Below are positions 9,501 to 17,497 of a stretch of 64,000 bases of DNA, one piece after another; positions within the stretch are counted from its first letter, which is position 1; every line of letters begins with the position of its first letter. The DNA comes from an uncultured Fibrobacter sp. (GTDB lineage Bacteria > Fibrobacterota > Fibrobacteria > Fibrobacterales > Fibrobacteraceae), in contig NZ_ONDD01000001.1 of the NCBI RefSeq assembly GCF_900316465.1, forward strand, positions 62,001 to 126,000, given 5' to 3'. Both the position numbers and the translations under genes were made by a program. The notes beneath the pieces were generated by a model that saw nothing but the letters and a program-made list of their open reading frames with translations, was not told the DNA's origin and searched no databases.

Positions 9501-11991
9501 CGTAAGCGGCATTCAAAGTTCCCGCAAATTGAGAAGACTTCATGGTCTTTGCAATTTCAGTACCATTATAGCGAGACGATTGCTGCGAGGTAGAGCCGTT
9601 TCTCATCACATAAGAAATGGAATCACTGTCAACCCAAGTATTCGTCTCCGATTCCGTTTTCAAGTATCCTACCGGCAATGTTACAGTTTCATCGTCATCT
9701 TCACCATAATGGTAACTGGACTTAATTTCATAGCCCTTGTTCAATTGAGCTTTACCAATCAGGTAACCCACCTTTTTGTCGTAGCCATTGAGGGAAGCAT
9801 TGTTGGCCGTAACCGAAATTTCGCCCACATTGTAAGTGTTCTGAACAACGGTCCTCACATTGTTTGCCTGCGTATAACCAATTAGGCCACCTACATAAAG
9901 ATAGTTGCCCGCATGCTTTCCGACAACACTAATATCGCCCAAGGCAGCAACCAGGCTCATTTCACTAATTTCATTGCAAAGGCCACATACGCCACCAATA
10001 TTTGCAACTTGAACATTCGAGGTCGATACCGCACCCGCTTCTTTTGCAGTATACTTAATCAACTGACTTGTGCTTTTAGCAAGCACATCGTTCAAAATCA
10101 AAGTCCTTCCACCTTGGTCATTCGTAAAGCCACCGAGAATACCGCCCACAAACACATTATTCAGGCTATCTTCCACCACGATCGAGCCTTCGTAATACAG
10201 GTGTGCCACAGTTGCGGCTGCGTTATACACCATGATGCTAGCAAAGCCGACGATACCGCCCACATACACGCTGTCACGAGCATAAGCTCCATTGATAACC
10301 TTGTCCCCATCAACAGAGGTTTTTACCTTCGAGGTAATCTGGACAGACGAAGTGTCATTGGTGATTCCCAAGCCTTGAGTCTGGGCAATACATGCAGAAC
10401 CCACGACGCCACCTAAGAAAGCATCACTATGGAGTCCAGGAACCGCAGTGCCCGATGCCGAAAGAGCAATGGAGCCTTCAGTCTTTGCGCCGATAACACT
10501 CAAGAAGTCTCCACCACTTGCGCCACCTTGCACGCAAGAGGAACCATAACCCACAATGCCACCGGCAAAATACTGGTAAAGACCGGCAACCTTCAAGGAA
10601 TCCTTGATATCGATGTTGGCAGCACTGTTCATCACTCGAACCGAGGTTTGCGCATCGGAGGAATCAAGACCCAAAATACCACCCACTGCAATTACACCAG
10701 GCGACATAGCGTCATAGAGTTTACCGTCAAATTTGCTGTTCGATACCACAAAATTGCCGGCATCCGCAATATTGTTATCACGCAGAAGATACGACACACC
10801 GAAAATACCACCCATCGAAGCGCCACCCGAAATCATAGTCGGAATGACTTCGCCGCCGTCTTTATACTTTGTATAGACATTCAAGTTGTTAGCCGGGCCA
10901 CCAATGGTCTGGTTCAAACCGGCAATGCCACCCAAAGCAGACCTGTGCCCCGTGGCATAGTCATGAACATCGACCTTTACAGAATCGTTTTTAAACGTGG
11001 CATCTTCTGCGCTTTGCGTACGGACCGCCACACCGGCAATACCACCCAGGAACACATTATGGCCAACCAAAGTACCAGCCGACTTATTAATTTTCTCAGA
11101 GCCCGCATATCCCGTGGTAATCGAAACGATGTTCGAAATATGGATATCGTCGTCGCCCGTGATGTTTGAAATCGTAGAATTCTTGACAAAACCGACAACG
11201 CCACCTGCAATTGGAGCCTGGATAGAATCGTTAGCAATGTTTACACTATCGATAGTCAACAAGTCCACGGAACCCACGAAGGCGCCGACCGGGTAGTAGT
11301 CCTTACCGTCGGTGCTTGTTCCATCAATATAAATGCGCACGCCATTCAACTTGACGTTTAGCATAGACACATTTGCAGCACTTTCGAAAAAGCCCACCGG
11401 TGCAGTCATCGGTTCAGTATCTGTAACCGTCGCAGCATAGCAGAGGTGGCTAATGGTAAAACCATTACCATTAAACTTGGTGTTTTCCATCATGGGGAGC
11501 GGCACGTGGTTTACTTCGCATTCGCCCACTTTTGTTTTGGCCCCAAATTCCTTAAGGTCAATATTGGAGCCCAATTCAAGGGCGACCCCATTCATATTCA
11601 AGCCATTGATCCATTTTTCCTTGATCATGGTCGCCAAGTTCGCGGGAGTATCTTCAACAGAGGCAACACATTGTCCCGCAGATGTAAAACTCGTCGTCAT
11701 CCCCCCCCAAGGAGAAGGAGTAGTAGAATAATAGCCAATGCTAGTTCCGTTACTCGAGTATGTGGTACCCTTGAAGTTCAACTTCCAATCAGTGGCATTG
11801 GAACATTTTGCGGCACCCTGGCTCAGCACCAAGGTCGTCGTACCAGTCATCATGGGGGTCATTCCCATGGTCTGAATGGTAATCAGGTTATAATAGGACT
11901 TAGGCGTTTCTGCCGGACCCGTAGGTGCAGCAAAACCCATACCGGCCCAGGCCAGCATGGTAAACAAAAATAAACCGATTTTTGTTTTCAT
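6514..11991 (-). CDS. Giant secreted surface protein: GLUG repeats, InlB-type repeats, Ser-rich linker, sorting-tail-like C-terminus
   Basis: This is probably a surface adhesin of 1825 residues; its ligand is unknown. The start is ATG at 11991, followed by a signal peptide (MKTKIGLFLFTMLAWAGMGFA). About residues 230-800 carry a dozen GGIVG/GGILG/GGVVG repeats (GLUG type). About 867-1250 hold six InlB/Listeria-Bacteroides-type repeats (FxDYDxTxxG ... GYTFAGWD ... VxAxY). About 1250-1330 is a linker of repeated PESSSSVEVSSSS blocks, and about 1330-1825 is the module also found in the downstream paralogue. It ends in SGVYFVKIKVGSQLLSGKVLVK-like sequence resembling a type IX sorting tail. A strong terminator separates it from the paralogue, so the two are probably transcribed separately. 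Confidence 0.87.
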   Translation of the reverse strand: MKTKIGLFLFTMLAWAGMGFAAPTGPAETPKSYYNLITIQTMGMTPMMTGTTTLVLSQGAAKCSNATDWKLNFKGTTYSSNGTSIGYYSTTPSPWGGMTTSFTSAGQCVASVEDTPANLATMIKEKWINGLNMNGVALELGSNIDLKEFGAKTKVGECEVNHVPLPMMENTKFNGNGFTISHLCYAATVTDTEPMTAPVGFFESAANVSMLNVKLNGVRIYIDGTSTDGKDYYPVGAFVGSVDLLTIDSVNIANDSIQAPIAGGVVGFVKNSTISNITGDDDIHISNIVSITTGYAGSEKINKSAGTLVGHNVFLGGIAGVAVRTQSAEDATFKNDSVKVDVHDYATGHRSALGGIAGLNQTIGGPANNLNVYTKYKDGGEVIPTMISGGASMGGIFGVSYLLRDNNIADAGNFVVSNSKFDGKLYDAMSPGVIAVGGILGLDSSDAQTSVRVMNSAANIDIKDSLKVAGLYQYFAGGIVGYGSSCVQGGASGGDFLSVIGAKTEGSIALSASGTAVPGLHSDAFLGGVVGSACIAQTQGLGITNDTSSVQITSKVKTSVDGDKVINGAYARDSVYVGGIVGFASIMVYNAAATVAHLYYEGSIVVEDSLNNVFVGGILGGFTNDQGGRTLILNDVLAKSTSQLIKYTAKEAGAVSTSNVQVANIGGVCGLCNEISEMSLVAALGDISVVGKHAGNYLYVGGLIGYTQANNVRTVVQNTYNVGEISVTANNASLNGYDKKVGYLIGKAQLNKGYEIKSSYHYGEDDDETVTLPVGYLKTESETNTWVDSDSISYVMRNGSTSQQSSRYNGTEIAKTMKSSQFAGTLNAAYADSEDYVWTFAKDNNSNLPFFAYAPYGPVAPAPGNHVVIFADMNGGFIAQQSVPHGGAATAPAAADVTEIEGYTFTDTWDKDFDNVISDLTVTAVYSKNSYTVKFFDYDDTQLGATQTVLYQDPAKVPDAPERFGYTFAGWDDSTYTSVTKNLDVHATYVPNKYLIMFKDYDGTVLDSADIPFNAAVPQPVDVSRAETGAYTYTFKGWTPEVVNVNGDAVYTATYDSTKKTYAVTFVDYDNTRIGDVQMVEYGDSAVAPADPTREGYKFVGWDRDFDSVTKALEVKAQYEQLKFQIVFKDYDGEELKTVSLAYGATVVTPKDVKRASTAEYMYTFKEWTPALAVVTADAAYTAVYDSTMVLYKVSFLDYDESLIGDVQLVPYDSAAVAPAEPVREGYTFAGWDRKFDKITKDVDVKATYEKNPESSSSVEVSSSSEPESSSSEPESSSSVEVSSSSVPESSSSVEESSSSVEPESSSSVEISSSSELESSSSVPEVSSSSITGEIKIVQPTIEQSGNAIRLTFGTENVDETAVAHIVVTGENGVILETDIPNSVVGGGEWEMTPAPIGKFKVTLTVGDKVRHAEYNGRFEVASQITAAPGSWQMVSLSAFDKKKVLSDDAAFYWWDEKNPVGDYWQYRAFNGESVEATRGFWYGTTVGNPLVIRESTGSKDSEIVWELDSLFSGWNLVANPYGWYVDLTKGVADNDAKVTFWRWNPSIGSYDPMPKVIGPYEAVWAKVSKSTTWRMSAAPEFKIEERSAAETKKVMHKDAAGIKGAWSLKVSLADGYGKQDSWNVIGAGAEESLDEPPAGMGNHVSLAIRNSEKGAKLAKSIKAVANEYSWILDVSANSARDGKLKFEGVKELNGKGLKLFVTAEGVTTEVTNEKALNVALAKSAKQVEVRVAASNAVVASSKISGFGSTLAGGTLQLGFTAPEALAGTRASYAVVGVDGKKVAAGQFKATAGTNQFSLNAPKSGVYFVKIKVGSQLLSGKVLVK

Positions 11992-12051
11992 AAAACCCTC
12001 AACTATCTTCTTCTATATGTAAAAATACCTTAAAATTCCCAAAAAAGATAG

Positions 12052-12063
12052 GGGGGTACCCCC
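12052..12063. promoter_or_regulatory. GGGGGTACCCCC palindrome in a divergent intergenic region
   Basis: A perfect 12-bp palindrome (five G, TA, five C) lies in the 281-bp gap between the divergent genes starting at 11991 and 12273. The surrounding DNA is AT-rich. It may be an operator; no regulator is identified. Confidence 0.3.
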
Positions 12064-12124
12064 AAAAACCTCGTGTCTGTGACATGGAACAAACCGGGCC
12101 AAGGCAAGCAAGTTCCGCGAAAAA

Positions 12125-12140
12125 TGTGATTTAAATCAAC
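12125..12140. promoter_or_regulatory. Possible CRP/FNR-family binding site
   Basis: The site TGTGATTTAAATCAAC contains GTGAT-TTAA-ATCAA, one mismatch from the FNR half-site arrangement TTGAT-N4-ATCAA. It sits about 70 bp before the likely promoter of the gene at 12273. This is pattern matching only. Confidence 0.25.
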
Positions 12141-12210
12141 TTATTGACTGTCAACGACTTACAAGCACCGATTTATCCATAAAAAATTTGACTTTTCACC
12201 ATTATTCCTC

Positions 12211-12238
12211 TTGCCGACTGTTAAAACTATGTTATATT
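12211..12238 (+). promoter_or_regulatory. Candidate promoter for the barrel protein gene at 12273
   Basis: TTGCCG (12211-12216) and TATATT (12233-12238) are separated by 16 bp and resemble -35 and -10 boxes. They lie upstream of an AAGGAG ribosome-binding site and the ATG at 12273. Confidence 0.4.
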
Positions 12239-12272
12239 TAGATTACAAACAATTATATAAGGAGACACTCAA

Positions 12273-13070
12273 ATGTTCAAGAAGATCGCACTCGTCGCAG
12301 CCATGGCTGCAAGCGCATCCTTTGCAACCTACACCTTCTTCCCGGTTGGCGACGCCAACAAGGGTGAAGCCACCATCGGCCCCAGCTACTATTGGCATGA
12401 CGACTGGTCCATGATGCAAATCAACGCAAACGTCAAGTACAACGTTATCCAGAACCTGGAACTTTCTCTCCAGGGTCTCGGCTACCAGCTCTGGAACGAA
12501 GACGAACACTGCGATGACAATGGAGCCAAGTGCCCCGATTCTGACGGTCTGCTGGCCATGACCATTGGTGCCCGTTACCAGTTCATGCCCATGCTGATTG
12601 CAGCTTTGGACATTAAGGTTCCCCTGAGCTCTGAAGATGCCGTTGGTGGCAAGTATGATCCGCTTGGTTTCTATGGCGCAATCCAGTATACTCAGGAACT
12701 CGTCTCCAATCTTTACATTGGTTCTGAACTCGGCCTTACCTTCGACCTTGAGGACGAAGACCTTTCTCATGGTCTGGTATTGACCTTGCAAGCTGAATTG
12801 GACTACAGCATTGCATCCATCGGTCTGACTCCGTGGATTGGCTTTGCATTCAACTACAAGCTGACCGACGACGAATATTCGGGCGTGGGTAAGTGGGAAG
12901 ATCACTCCGGCGACAACGGCTTCACCATTTGGCTCGGTGCACAGTACGACATCAACACCATGTTCGGTGTCAAGGCTAACTTCGTTATCAATACCGGCGA
13001 CTCTATGGGTGCATTCGGTGGAGACAACAAGGCTAAGGGTGTCAACGGCGCTCTCGTCATCCGTTTCTAA
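12273..13070 (+). CDS. Outer-membrane beta-barrel-like protein (paralogue 1)
   Basis: This is a 265-residue exported protein of unknown specific function. It begins with a signal peptide (MFKKIALVAAMAASASFA) after a good AAGGAG ribosome-binding site. The mature part is rich in alternating hydrophobic and polar stretches with aromatic residues (YWHDDWSMMQ, VKYNVIQNLELSLQGLGYQLW, TIGARYQF). It ends in a strand finishing LVIRF, as in outer-membrane barrels with a terminal Phe. The next gene encodes a clear paralogue with the same strand order. Its compact size suggests an OmpA-like or OprD-like small barrel; porin activity is an inference. Confidence 0.8.
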   Translation: MFKKIALVAAMAASASFATYTFFPVGDANKGEATIGPSYYWHDDWSMMQINANVKYNVIQNLELSLQGLGYQLWNEDEHCDDNGAKCPDSDGLLAMTIGARYQFMPMLIAALDIKVPLSSEDAVGGKYDPLGFYGAIQYTQELVSNLYIGSELGLTFDLEDEDLSHGLVLTLQAELDYSIASIGLTPWIGFAFNYKLTDDEYSGVGKWEDHSGDNGFTIWLGAQYDINTMFGVKANFVINTGDSMGAFGGDNKAKGVNGALVIRF

Positions 13071-13094
13071 CCGCTTGTAAACAGCTATTTACTG

Positions 13095-13128
13095 CCCCGG
13101 ACAAAACAGTCCGGGGTATCTTTTTTTT
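13095..13128 (+). terminator. Rho-independent terminator
   Basis: The stem CCCCGGA/TCCGGGG (13095-13101 and 13110-13116) has an 8-nt loop and is followed by TATC and eight T. It closes the gene ending at 13070, so the downstream paralogue probably has its own promoter. Confidence 0.92.
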
Positions 13129-13190
13129 ACACCCCTAACCAAAGTTCTTTTACTAAATTGTAATTCAAAACTTTTTCCAAGGAGTCTGGA

Positions 13191-14006
13191 ATGTTCAAAA
13201 AAATCGCACTCGCAGCGGCCCTCGTTTCTAGCGCCGCTTTTGCAACTTGGGACTACTACCCCGTTCTCGAAGGCGGCAAGGGTTCCGTTAAGGGCAACCT
13301 CTATTATAACTGGGACCACGATTGGTCTAACGCCGGCCTCGGTATCGGTGTTCGCTACAGCGTCATCTCCAACCTCGAAATTTCCTTGCAGGATTGGGGC
13401 TACCAGTTCTGGGGCGAATGGGACTGCAGTGGCTGCGTGAACGGCGGTAGCGGCCTTCGCGACCTGACTATCGGCGCCCGCTATCAGTTCGACCCCATGT
13501 TCAGCGGTTTTGTAGACCTTATTCTACCCGTCGGCAATGACGATGTCGATTACAACGGCATCAGCCACACAACTCCTCCTTCTAGCGAAGAAATCGCCCT
13601 CTATTTGGGCGGCCAGTTCAGCATGCCGATCAAGGAGGCTCCGGGCCTCAAGTTCGGAACCGAAGCAGGCCTTTTCTGGGGTTTTGAACACGACAACAAT
13701 GAACGCGGTTTGGAATTGCACATGGGCGGCGAAATCGCCTATACCGTTCCGAACACAGAAATCACACCGCTCTTCGGCTTGCAACTCAAGTTCCGCCTTA
13801 CCGAAAGCACTTGGGAAGACAACGGCGTCGAAGTGGGTGGCGACGACGACGGCGACCACCAGATTATCATCTGGCTCGGATGCGGTATCTACGTGATCCC
13901 GAAACAGTTGGAAGTCACCGGCAAGCTCTTTGTTCGTAGCGGCGACCATGACAACATGGGCGGCGACGCAACCGGCCTGTACGTCGGTGCCGAATTCTAC
14001 TTCTAA
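13191..14006 (+). CDS. Outer-membrane beta-barrel-like protein (paralogue 2)
   Basis: This 271-residue exported protein is a tandem paralogue of the upstream gene. Its signal peptide is nearly the same (MFKKIALAAALVSSAAFA), followed by WDYYPVLEGGKGSVKGNLYY, VRYSVISNLEISLQDWGYQFWG and TIGARYQFDPMF, which align strand by strand with the first copy. An AAGGAG box precedes the ATG. It ends GLYVGAEFYF, a typical barrel C-terminus with terminal Phe. The function is unknown. Separate terminators after each copy suggest independent expression. Confidence 0.8.
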   Translation: MFKKIALAAALVSSAAFATWDYYPVLEGGKGSVKGNLYYNWDHDWSNAGLGIGVRYSVISNLEISLQDWGYQFWGEWDCSGCVNGGSGLRDLTIGARYQFDPMFSGFVDLILPVGNDDVDYNGISHTTPPSSEEIALYLGGQFSMPIKEAPGLKFGTEAGLFWGFEHDNNERGLELHMGGEIAYTVPNTEITPLFGLQLKFRLTESTWEDNGVEVGGDDDGDHQIIIWLGCGIYVIPKQLEVTGKLFVRSGDHDNMGGDATGLYVGAEFYF

Positions 14007-14036
14007 TTCTTAGAAGAACGCGAAAAAAAAATTAAG

Positions 14037-14064
14037 GCGTGCTGATATTTCAGCACGCTTTTTT
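14037..14064. terminator. Hairpin terminator, possibly bidirectional
   Basis: The 9-bp stem GCGTGCTGA/TCAGCACGC (14037-14045 and 14050-14058) has a TATT loop. It is followed by six T on the plus strand, and an A-rich run at 14023-14031 gives T on the minus strand. It lies between convergent genes. Confidence 0.88.
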
Positions 14065-14069
14065 CAATT

Positions 14070-14096
14070 GTCATGCCCGCGCAGGCGGGGAATGAC
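14070..14096. repeat. REP-like palindromic element
   Basis: GTCAT-G-CCCGC, a GCAG loop, then GCGGG-GA-ATGAC forms an imperfect palindrome of the type often dispersed between bacterial genes. A related but diverged sequence begins GTCATTCCGGCCC at 17405. Genome-wide copy number cannot be seen from this window. Confidence 0.5.
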
Positions 14097-14108
14097 CCAT
14101 TCTACTGT

Positions 14109-15923
14109 CTACTTGATATCGTATTCGGGAATCGGGAGGGATTCGCCGGCCTTCATGGCCTTGTCAAGCGCTGCGGACTTTGCCGGATCGAGCCACCAGT
14201 AAACCGGGATGGCGTCTTCGCGGTTAAAGCGGTCCAGCACCTTTTCGGGCGTGCCGTAGCGGTTCCAGTAAAGAATGCGGTGGTGGTCGCATTGCCACAT
14301 CAACACGTACGGCACGATTTCAGAGAGACGGTTGTCGAGTGCCTTCAAGATTTCGTTACGCTTGGCCAAGTCGAATTCAGTCTTCTGCAAGTTGATAAGG
14401 CTATCCACCACCTTGTCCTGCACGCCGGCGAGGTTGTTCGTACCCTTCTGCAGTGCGGTTGCCGAAGACCAGCTTGCTTCCGGGTCGCGGAGACGGCCTG
14501 CGCCCCAGTTCACCCAGTAAAGGTCAAAGTCAGCATCGTCCAGGCGCTTGCGGAGCGTGCTCTGCGACATCTGTTCGATAGTCGCCACAACGCCCACCTT
14601 CTTCAAGTCTTCCTGGAAAAGCGTGAGGTGGCGCAAGTCTTCTTGGCTCGTGATAAAGTTGATGGCAAACGGTTTGCCGTCTTTTTCAAGCACGCCCTGA
14701 GCGTTCACCTTGTAGCCAGCCTCAGCAAAGAGGGCGCGGGCGCTGTCGGGGTTAAAGGTGTAAAGCGGAGCCGTCGGGTTCTGGTTGTTTTCCCACAAGT
14801 CCGGGTAGTAGCTGTTCAGTAAGAAATACTGGCCGAACATATACTTTTCGTTCATGGCCTCGCGATTCAGGAGCATGCTCAAGGCGCGACGCACGCGAAC
14901 ATCCTGGAACTGGGGCTTGCGCAAGTTGATTGCCATACCCTGGAAACCGATCGGTTCCTTGTTGAAGATGCGCTGCTTTACAGCCCAGCCTTTCTTGACG
15001 GCATCGAAGTCCGTCTGTTTCATCCAGATGCTGCTGGTGTAAATGGCGTAAGCGTTGAAGTCTTGCTTCTTGAAGGCTTCGAGGGCCTTCGTCTGGTCGT
15101 TCATAAAACGGTAGCGGATCTTTTCAAAATTGTACTTGCCGCGGTTCCAGTTTTTCTTGAAGCCCCACCAGTCGGCGCGGCGAGCAAGTTCTACATAGCG
15201 GTCTTCGCGGAAGGTCTTGATGATATAGGGACCGCTAACCACCGGGAAATCGTAGCGGATCTGGTTAAAGTCCTTGCCGGCCCAAGCGTGCTTCGGGAAG
15301 GCGAGCATGCCTGCGGCTTCCCAGAAGTTACCCCAGTGAGATTCCTTGGCGGTCATCTTGACCGTCAGGCTATCCACCACTTCGGGGCGGTCAAAGCGGC
15401 TAAGCCCCACCTTGAAAATCGGCGTCAGGTTCTTTTCGTCCATGATGACGTCGTAGTAGAACTGCACGTCTTCGGCGGTAATCGCCTTGCCGTCACTCCA
15501 CTTGGCTCGCGGGTCCACATGGAAGGTAAACGTCTTGCCGTCTTCGGACACATTCCAGCTGTCGGCGAGGATTCCCACTTCGCGGTCTTCAGTGCTATGC
15601 AGGCTCACGAGCGGTTCGAACATCATGCCCATGAGTTCGGCCGAGAAGCTGTTGTAGTCTTCCCACATGTTAAAGGACTTGGGCATTGCAGAGCCCCAGA
15701 GCGTAATCGTTCCGCAGGGGCGGGCATCCTTCGAGGCAATCGGGTCAAACTCGCCCGTGGCCGTAGAATCCAGCGGGAGTTCCGGGCAGTTCAAGTCCGC
15801 ACTTTTCGAGCCCGCGCTCTTGGAGGCACCAGACTCGTTGCAGGCGGTAAGAGAAAAAGCCATCAGCGCCGCAGAGACAATTGCTGCGCCATAAAAACCC
15901 ATTCTATTTTTTTCAATTTTCAT
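14109..15923 (-). CDS. Periplasmic oligopeptide-type substrate-binding lipoprotein (SBP family 5)
   Basis: This is a solute-binding component of a DppA/OppA/NikA-type ABC importer, tethered to a membrane by lipid. The chosen ATG at 15923 gives 604 residues with a lipoprotein signal ending LTAC (lipid-modified Cys at about 28); the longer frame begins at TTG. The body shows the family pattern: WEDYNSFSAELMGMMFEPLVSLHS, a long lobe with LADSWNVSEDGKTFTFHV and KWSDGKAITAEDVQFYYD, and later VRRALSMLLNREAMNEKYM. No permease or ATPase genes adjoin it, so the substrate cannot be deduced. It is 33 bp downstream of the serine-linker lipoprotein gene and may be co-transcribed with it. Confidence 0.9.
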   Translation of the reverse strand: MKIEKNRMGFYGAAIVSAALMAFSLTACNESGASKSAGSKSADLNCPELPLDSTATGEFDPIASKDARPCGTITLWGSAMPKSFNMWEDYNSFSAELMGMMFEPLVSLHSTEDREVGILADSWNVSEDGKTFTFHVDPRAKWSDGKAITAEDVQFYYDVIMDEKNLTPIFKVGLSRFDRPEVVDSLTVKMTAKESHWGNFWEAAGMLAFPKHAWAGKDFNQIRYDFPVVSGPYIIKTFREDRYVELARRADWWGFKKNWNRGKYNFEKIRYRFMNDQTKALEAFKKQDFNAYAIYTSSIWMKQTDFDAVKKGWAVKQRIFNKEPIGFQGMAINLRKPQFQDVRVRRALSMLLNREAMNEKYMFGQYFLLNSYYPDLWENNQNPTAPLYTFNPDSARALFAEAGYKVNAQGVLEKDGKPFAINFITSQEDLRHLTLFQEDLKKVGVVATIEQMSQSTLRKRLDDADFDLYWVNWGAGRLRDPEASWSSATALQKGTNNLAGVQDKVVDSLINLQKTEFDLAKRNEILKALDNRLSEIVPYVLMWQCDHHRILYWNRYGTPEKVLDRFNREDAIPVYWWLDPAKSAALDKAMKAGESLPIPEYDIK

Positions 15924-15956
15924 TTTAACTATCTCGTATTTTTCGTACAAGATAGT

Positions 15957-16784
15957 TTAATTTGAGCTCGATAACTGCGGTAAGGATTCGTCGTAAGAGC
16001 TAATCGCCTTGATATTGAAGAAGCCTTTTTCACCGGCCGAGCCCTTAAATTCAAAGCCGACGATACGAGCCTTCTTTACCGCCTCTTCTGCAGCAAAGGC
16101 TTGCCAGCTCACGCACAAAGTCGTGTCCGTAGCGCTAGGCATTTCCACTCGCGGAATCGCGGATGCATCGGCATCGTCGCCAAGCTCCGGAACAACGTAA
16201 ACATCAAACAACAATTCAGACGAGTAAGTCACGCAAAGGCCTCGCCATTCCGAAATATCGGCATACAGACCTTCATCGGCCACACTAAATGCAGCCCCCG
16301 CGCTAGGATTCGGAATAGAACCGCCAAACTCAACCGTTCCGCAGAAACCGCCGCAATAATCAACGACCGGGTCGTACGAATCTCCGGAATACTCATTTCC
16401 CATTTCCACAGGGAACATAATTTTAGACGTGCCGCCGTCTTCGTCGTCACCCCAAGTGAACCAGAAACCAGAATCTTCGCTCCCGGTATTCACCTTATAC
16501 ACACCGGCATCACCATCCCAAAGAATGACAGGTTTAACATCAATATCCACCGGCACCGGCGTAACATTAATCGTTCCGGAGCTCATGGATACGTCCGACA
16601 CAGTCGCGGAGCTTATGCCTTGCTGAATGGAAGAACTCGAGACCTGCTCAACAGAGGAACTGCTTACGCCCTCGGCAACGGTATTTTCTTCAATGGAAAC
16701 TCCTCCGGCAGTTTTATTGCTTTCAGAACAAGCAATTAGTCCGAGCGCAAAAACACCCGTCAGAATTTGAGCAGTCTTCTTCAT
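15957..16784 (-). CDS. Secreted lipoprotein with Ser-rich linker and carbohydrate-binding-like domain
   Basis: This 275-residue lipoprotein is of unknown function. The signal MKKTAQILTGVFALGLIAC gives a lipobox Cys at 19. A GGGAGGAC ribosome-binding site precedes the ATG. Residues about 40-70 are a serine-rich linker (SSSSVEQVSSSSIQQ) of the kind that joins modules in Fibrobacter secreted proteins. The rest (FWFTWGDDEDGGTSKI, WRGLCVTYSSELLFDVYV, CVSWQAF, VGFEFKGSAGEKGFFNIKAI) looks like a single jelly-roll, galactose-binding or CBM-like module. That fold assignment is inference from pattern. It lies between rluE and the binding-protein gene on the same strand with short gaps. Confidence 0.75.
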   Translation of the reverse strand: MKKTAQILTGVFALGLIACSESNKTAGGVSIEENTVAEGVSSSSVEQVSSSSIQQGISSATVSDVSMSSGTINVTPVPVDIDVKPVILWDGDAGVYKVNTGSEDSGFWFTWGDDEDGGTSKIMFPVEMGNEYSGDSYDPVVDYCGGFCGTVEFGGSIPNPSAGAAFSVADEGLYADISEWRGLCVTYSSELLFDVYVVPELGDDADASAIPRVEMPSATDTTLCVSWQAFAAEEAVKKARIVGFEFKGSAGEKGFFNIKAISSYDESLPQLSSSN

Positions 16785-16822
16785 CTTTGTCCTCCCGCCA
16801 CATCAGTGGATCTACCTTAAAT

Positions 16823-17374
16823 TTAAACAACTTTATCGGTAACCACGCGCCACTCGCCCGGATTTAAACCACCTAGCGAAATATTGCCGATTTTCACGCG
16901 AATTAGGCGAAGTGTCGGGAACCCTACTGCCGCGGTCATGTGGCGGACCTGGCGATTTTTGCCTTCGATGAGCGTGAGACGCACCCAGCTCGTGGGAATG
17001 TTCGCGCGAAAACGTACCGGCGGATTGCGGGGCCAAAGCCAGTCGGGTTCTTCAGCAATTTCTGCCTTGCAAGGTTTGGTATGATAGCCCTTGATGTCTA
17101 CCCCTTTCGCAAGTTTGCGCACCGCCTCTTCGGTAATCTGGCCGTCTACTTGTGCCAAGTAGGTACGCGGGTGCTCAAATTTCGGGTCCAGCAGTTTCTT
17201 GATTAACTTGCCGTTATCCGTCAGCAAGAGCGCGCCCTCACTATCGTGATCCAAGCGCCCAGCCGCATACACTCCCGGCGGGAACCCGAACGTATCGAGC
17301 GCTGCATGGCCCGATTCCGGCGTGAACTGGCTCAAAACGCCAAAAGGTTTGTTAAACAAGATAACCGTGGACAT
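16823..17374 (-). CDS. rluE: 23S rRNA pseudouridine synthase RluE
   Basis: RluE converts a uridine of 23S rRNA (U2457 in E. coli numbering) to pseudouridine. The 183-residue protein starts MSTVILFNKP at ATG 17374; the longer frame starts at TTG. It has GRLDHDSEGALLLTDNG near residue 39 with the catalytic Asp of the RsuA/RluB/E/F family at about 42. It also has the RluE-typical PDWLWPRNPPVRFR followed by IPTSWVRLTLIEGKNRQVRHM and VGFPTLRLIR. There is no N-terminal S4 domain, which also fits RluE. The enzyme is cytoplasmic. Its link to the downstream lipoprotein genes is probably only positional. Confidence 0.93.
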   Translation of the reverse strand: MSTVILFNKPFGVLSQFTPESGHAALDTFGFPPGVYAAGRLDHDSEGALLLTDNGKLIKKLLDPKFEHPRTYLAQVDGQITEEAVRKLAKGVDIKGYHTKPCKAEIAEEPDWLWPRNPPVRFRANIPTSWVRLTLIEGKNRQVRHMTAAVGFPTLRLIRVKIGNISLGGLNPGEWRVVTDKVV

Positions 17375-17403
17375 CACGACGAAAGGTAGAAAAACACGCC
17401 CTC

Positions 17404-17449
17404 TGTCATTCCGGCCCAAGCCCGCCCTGAACTAGATTCAGGGAGCCGG
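17404..17449. repeat. REP-like element with nested inverted repeat
   Basis: The sequence begins GTCATTCCGGCCC, contains the stem CCCTGAA (17425-17431) / TTCAGGG (17437-17443), and ends with CCGG matching CCGG at 17411. It sits in the divergent gap upstream of rluE and the epimerase. It resembles the element at 14070 only in its first bases, so family membership is tentative. Confidence 0.4.
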
Positions 17450-17497
17450 TTCCTTTCTACTTCAGCAAATTTCATTTACTTTACTATATTATCTCGC

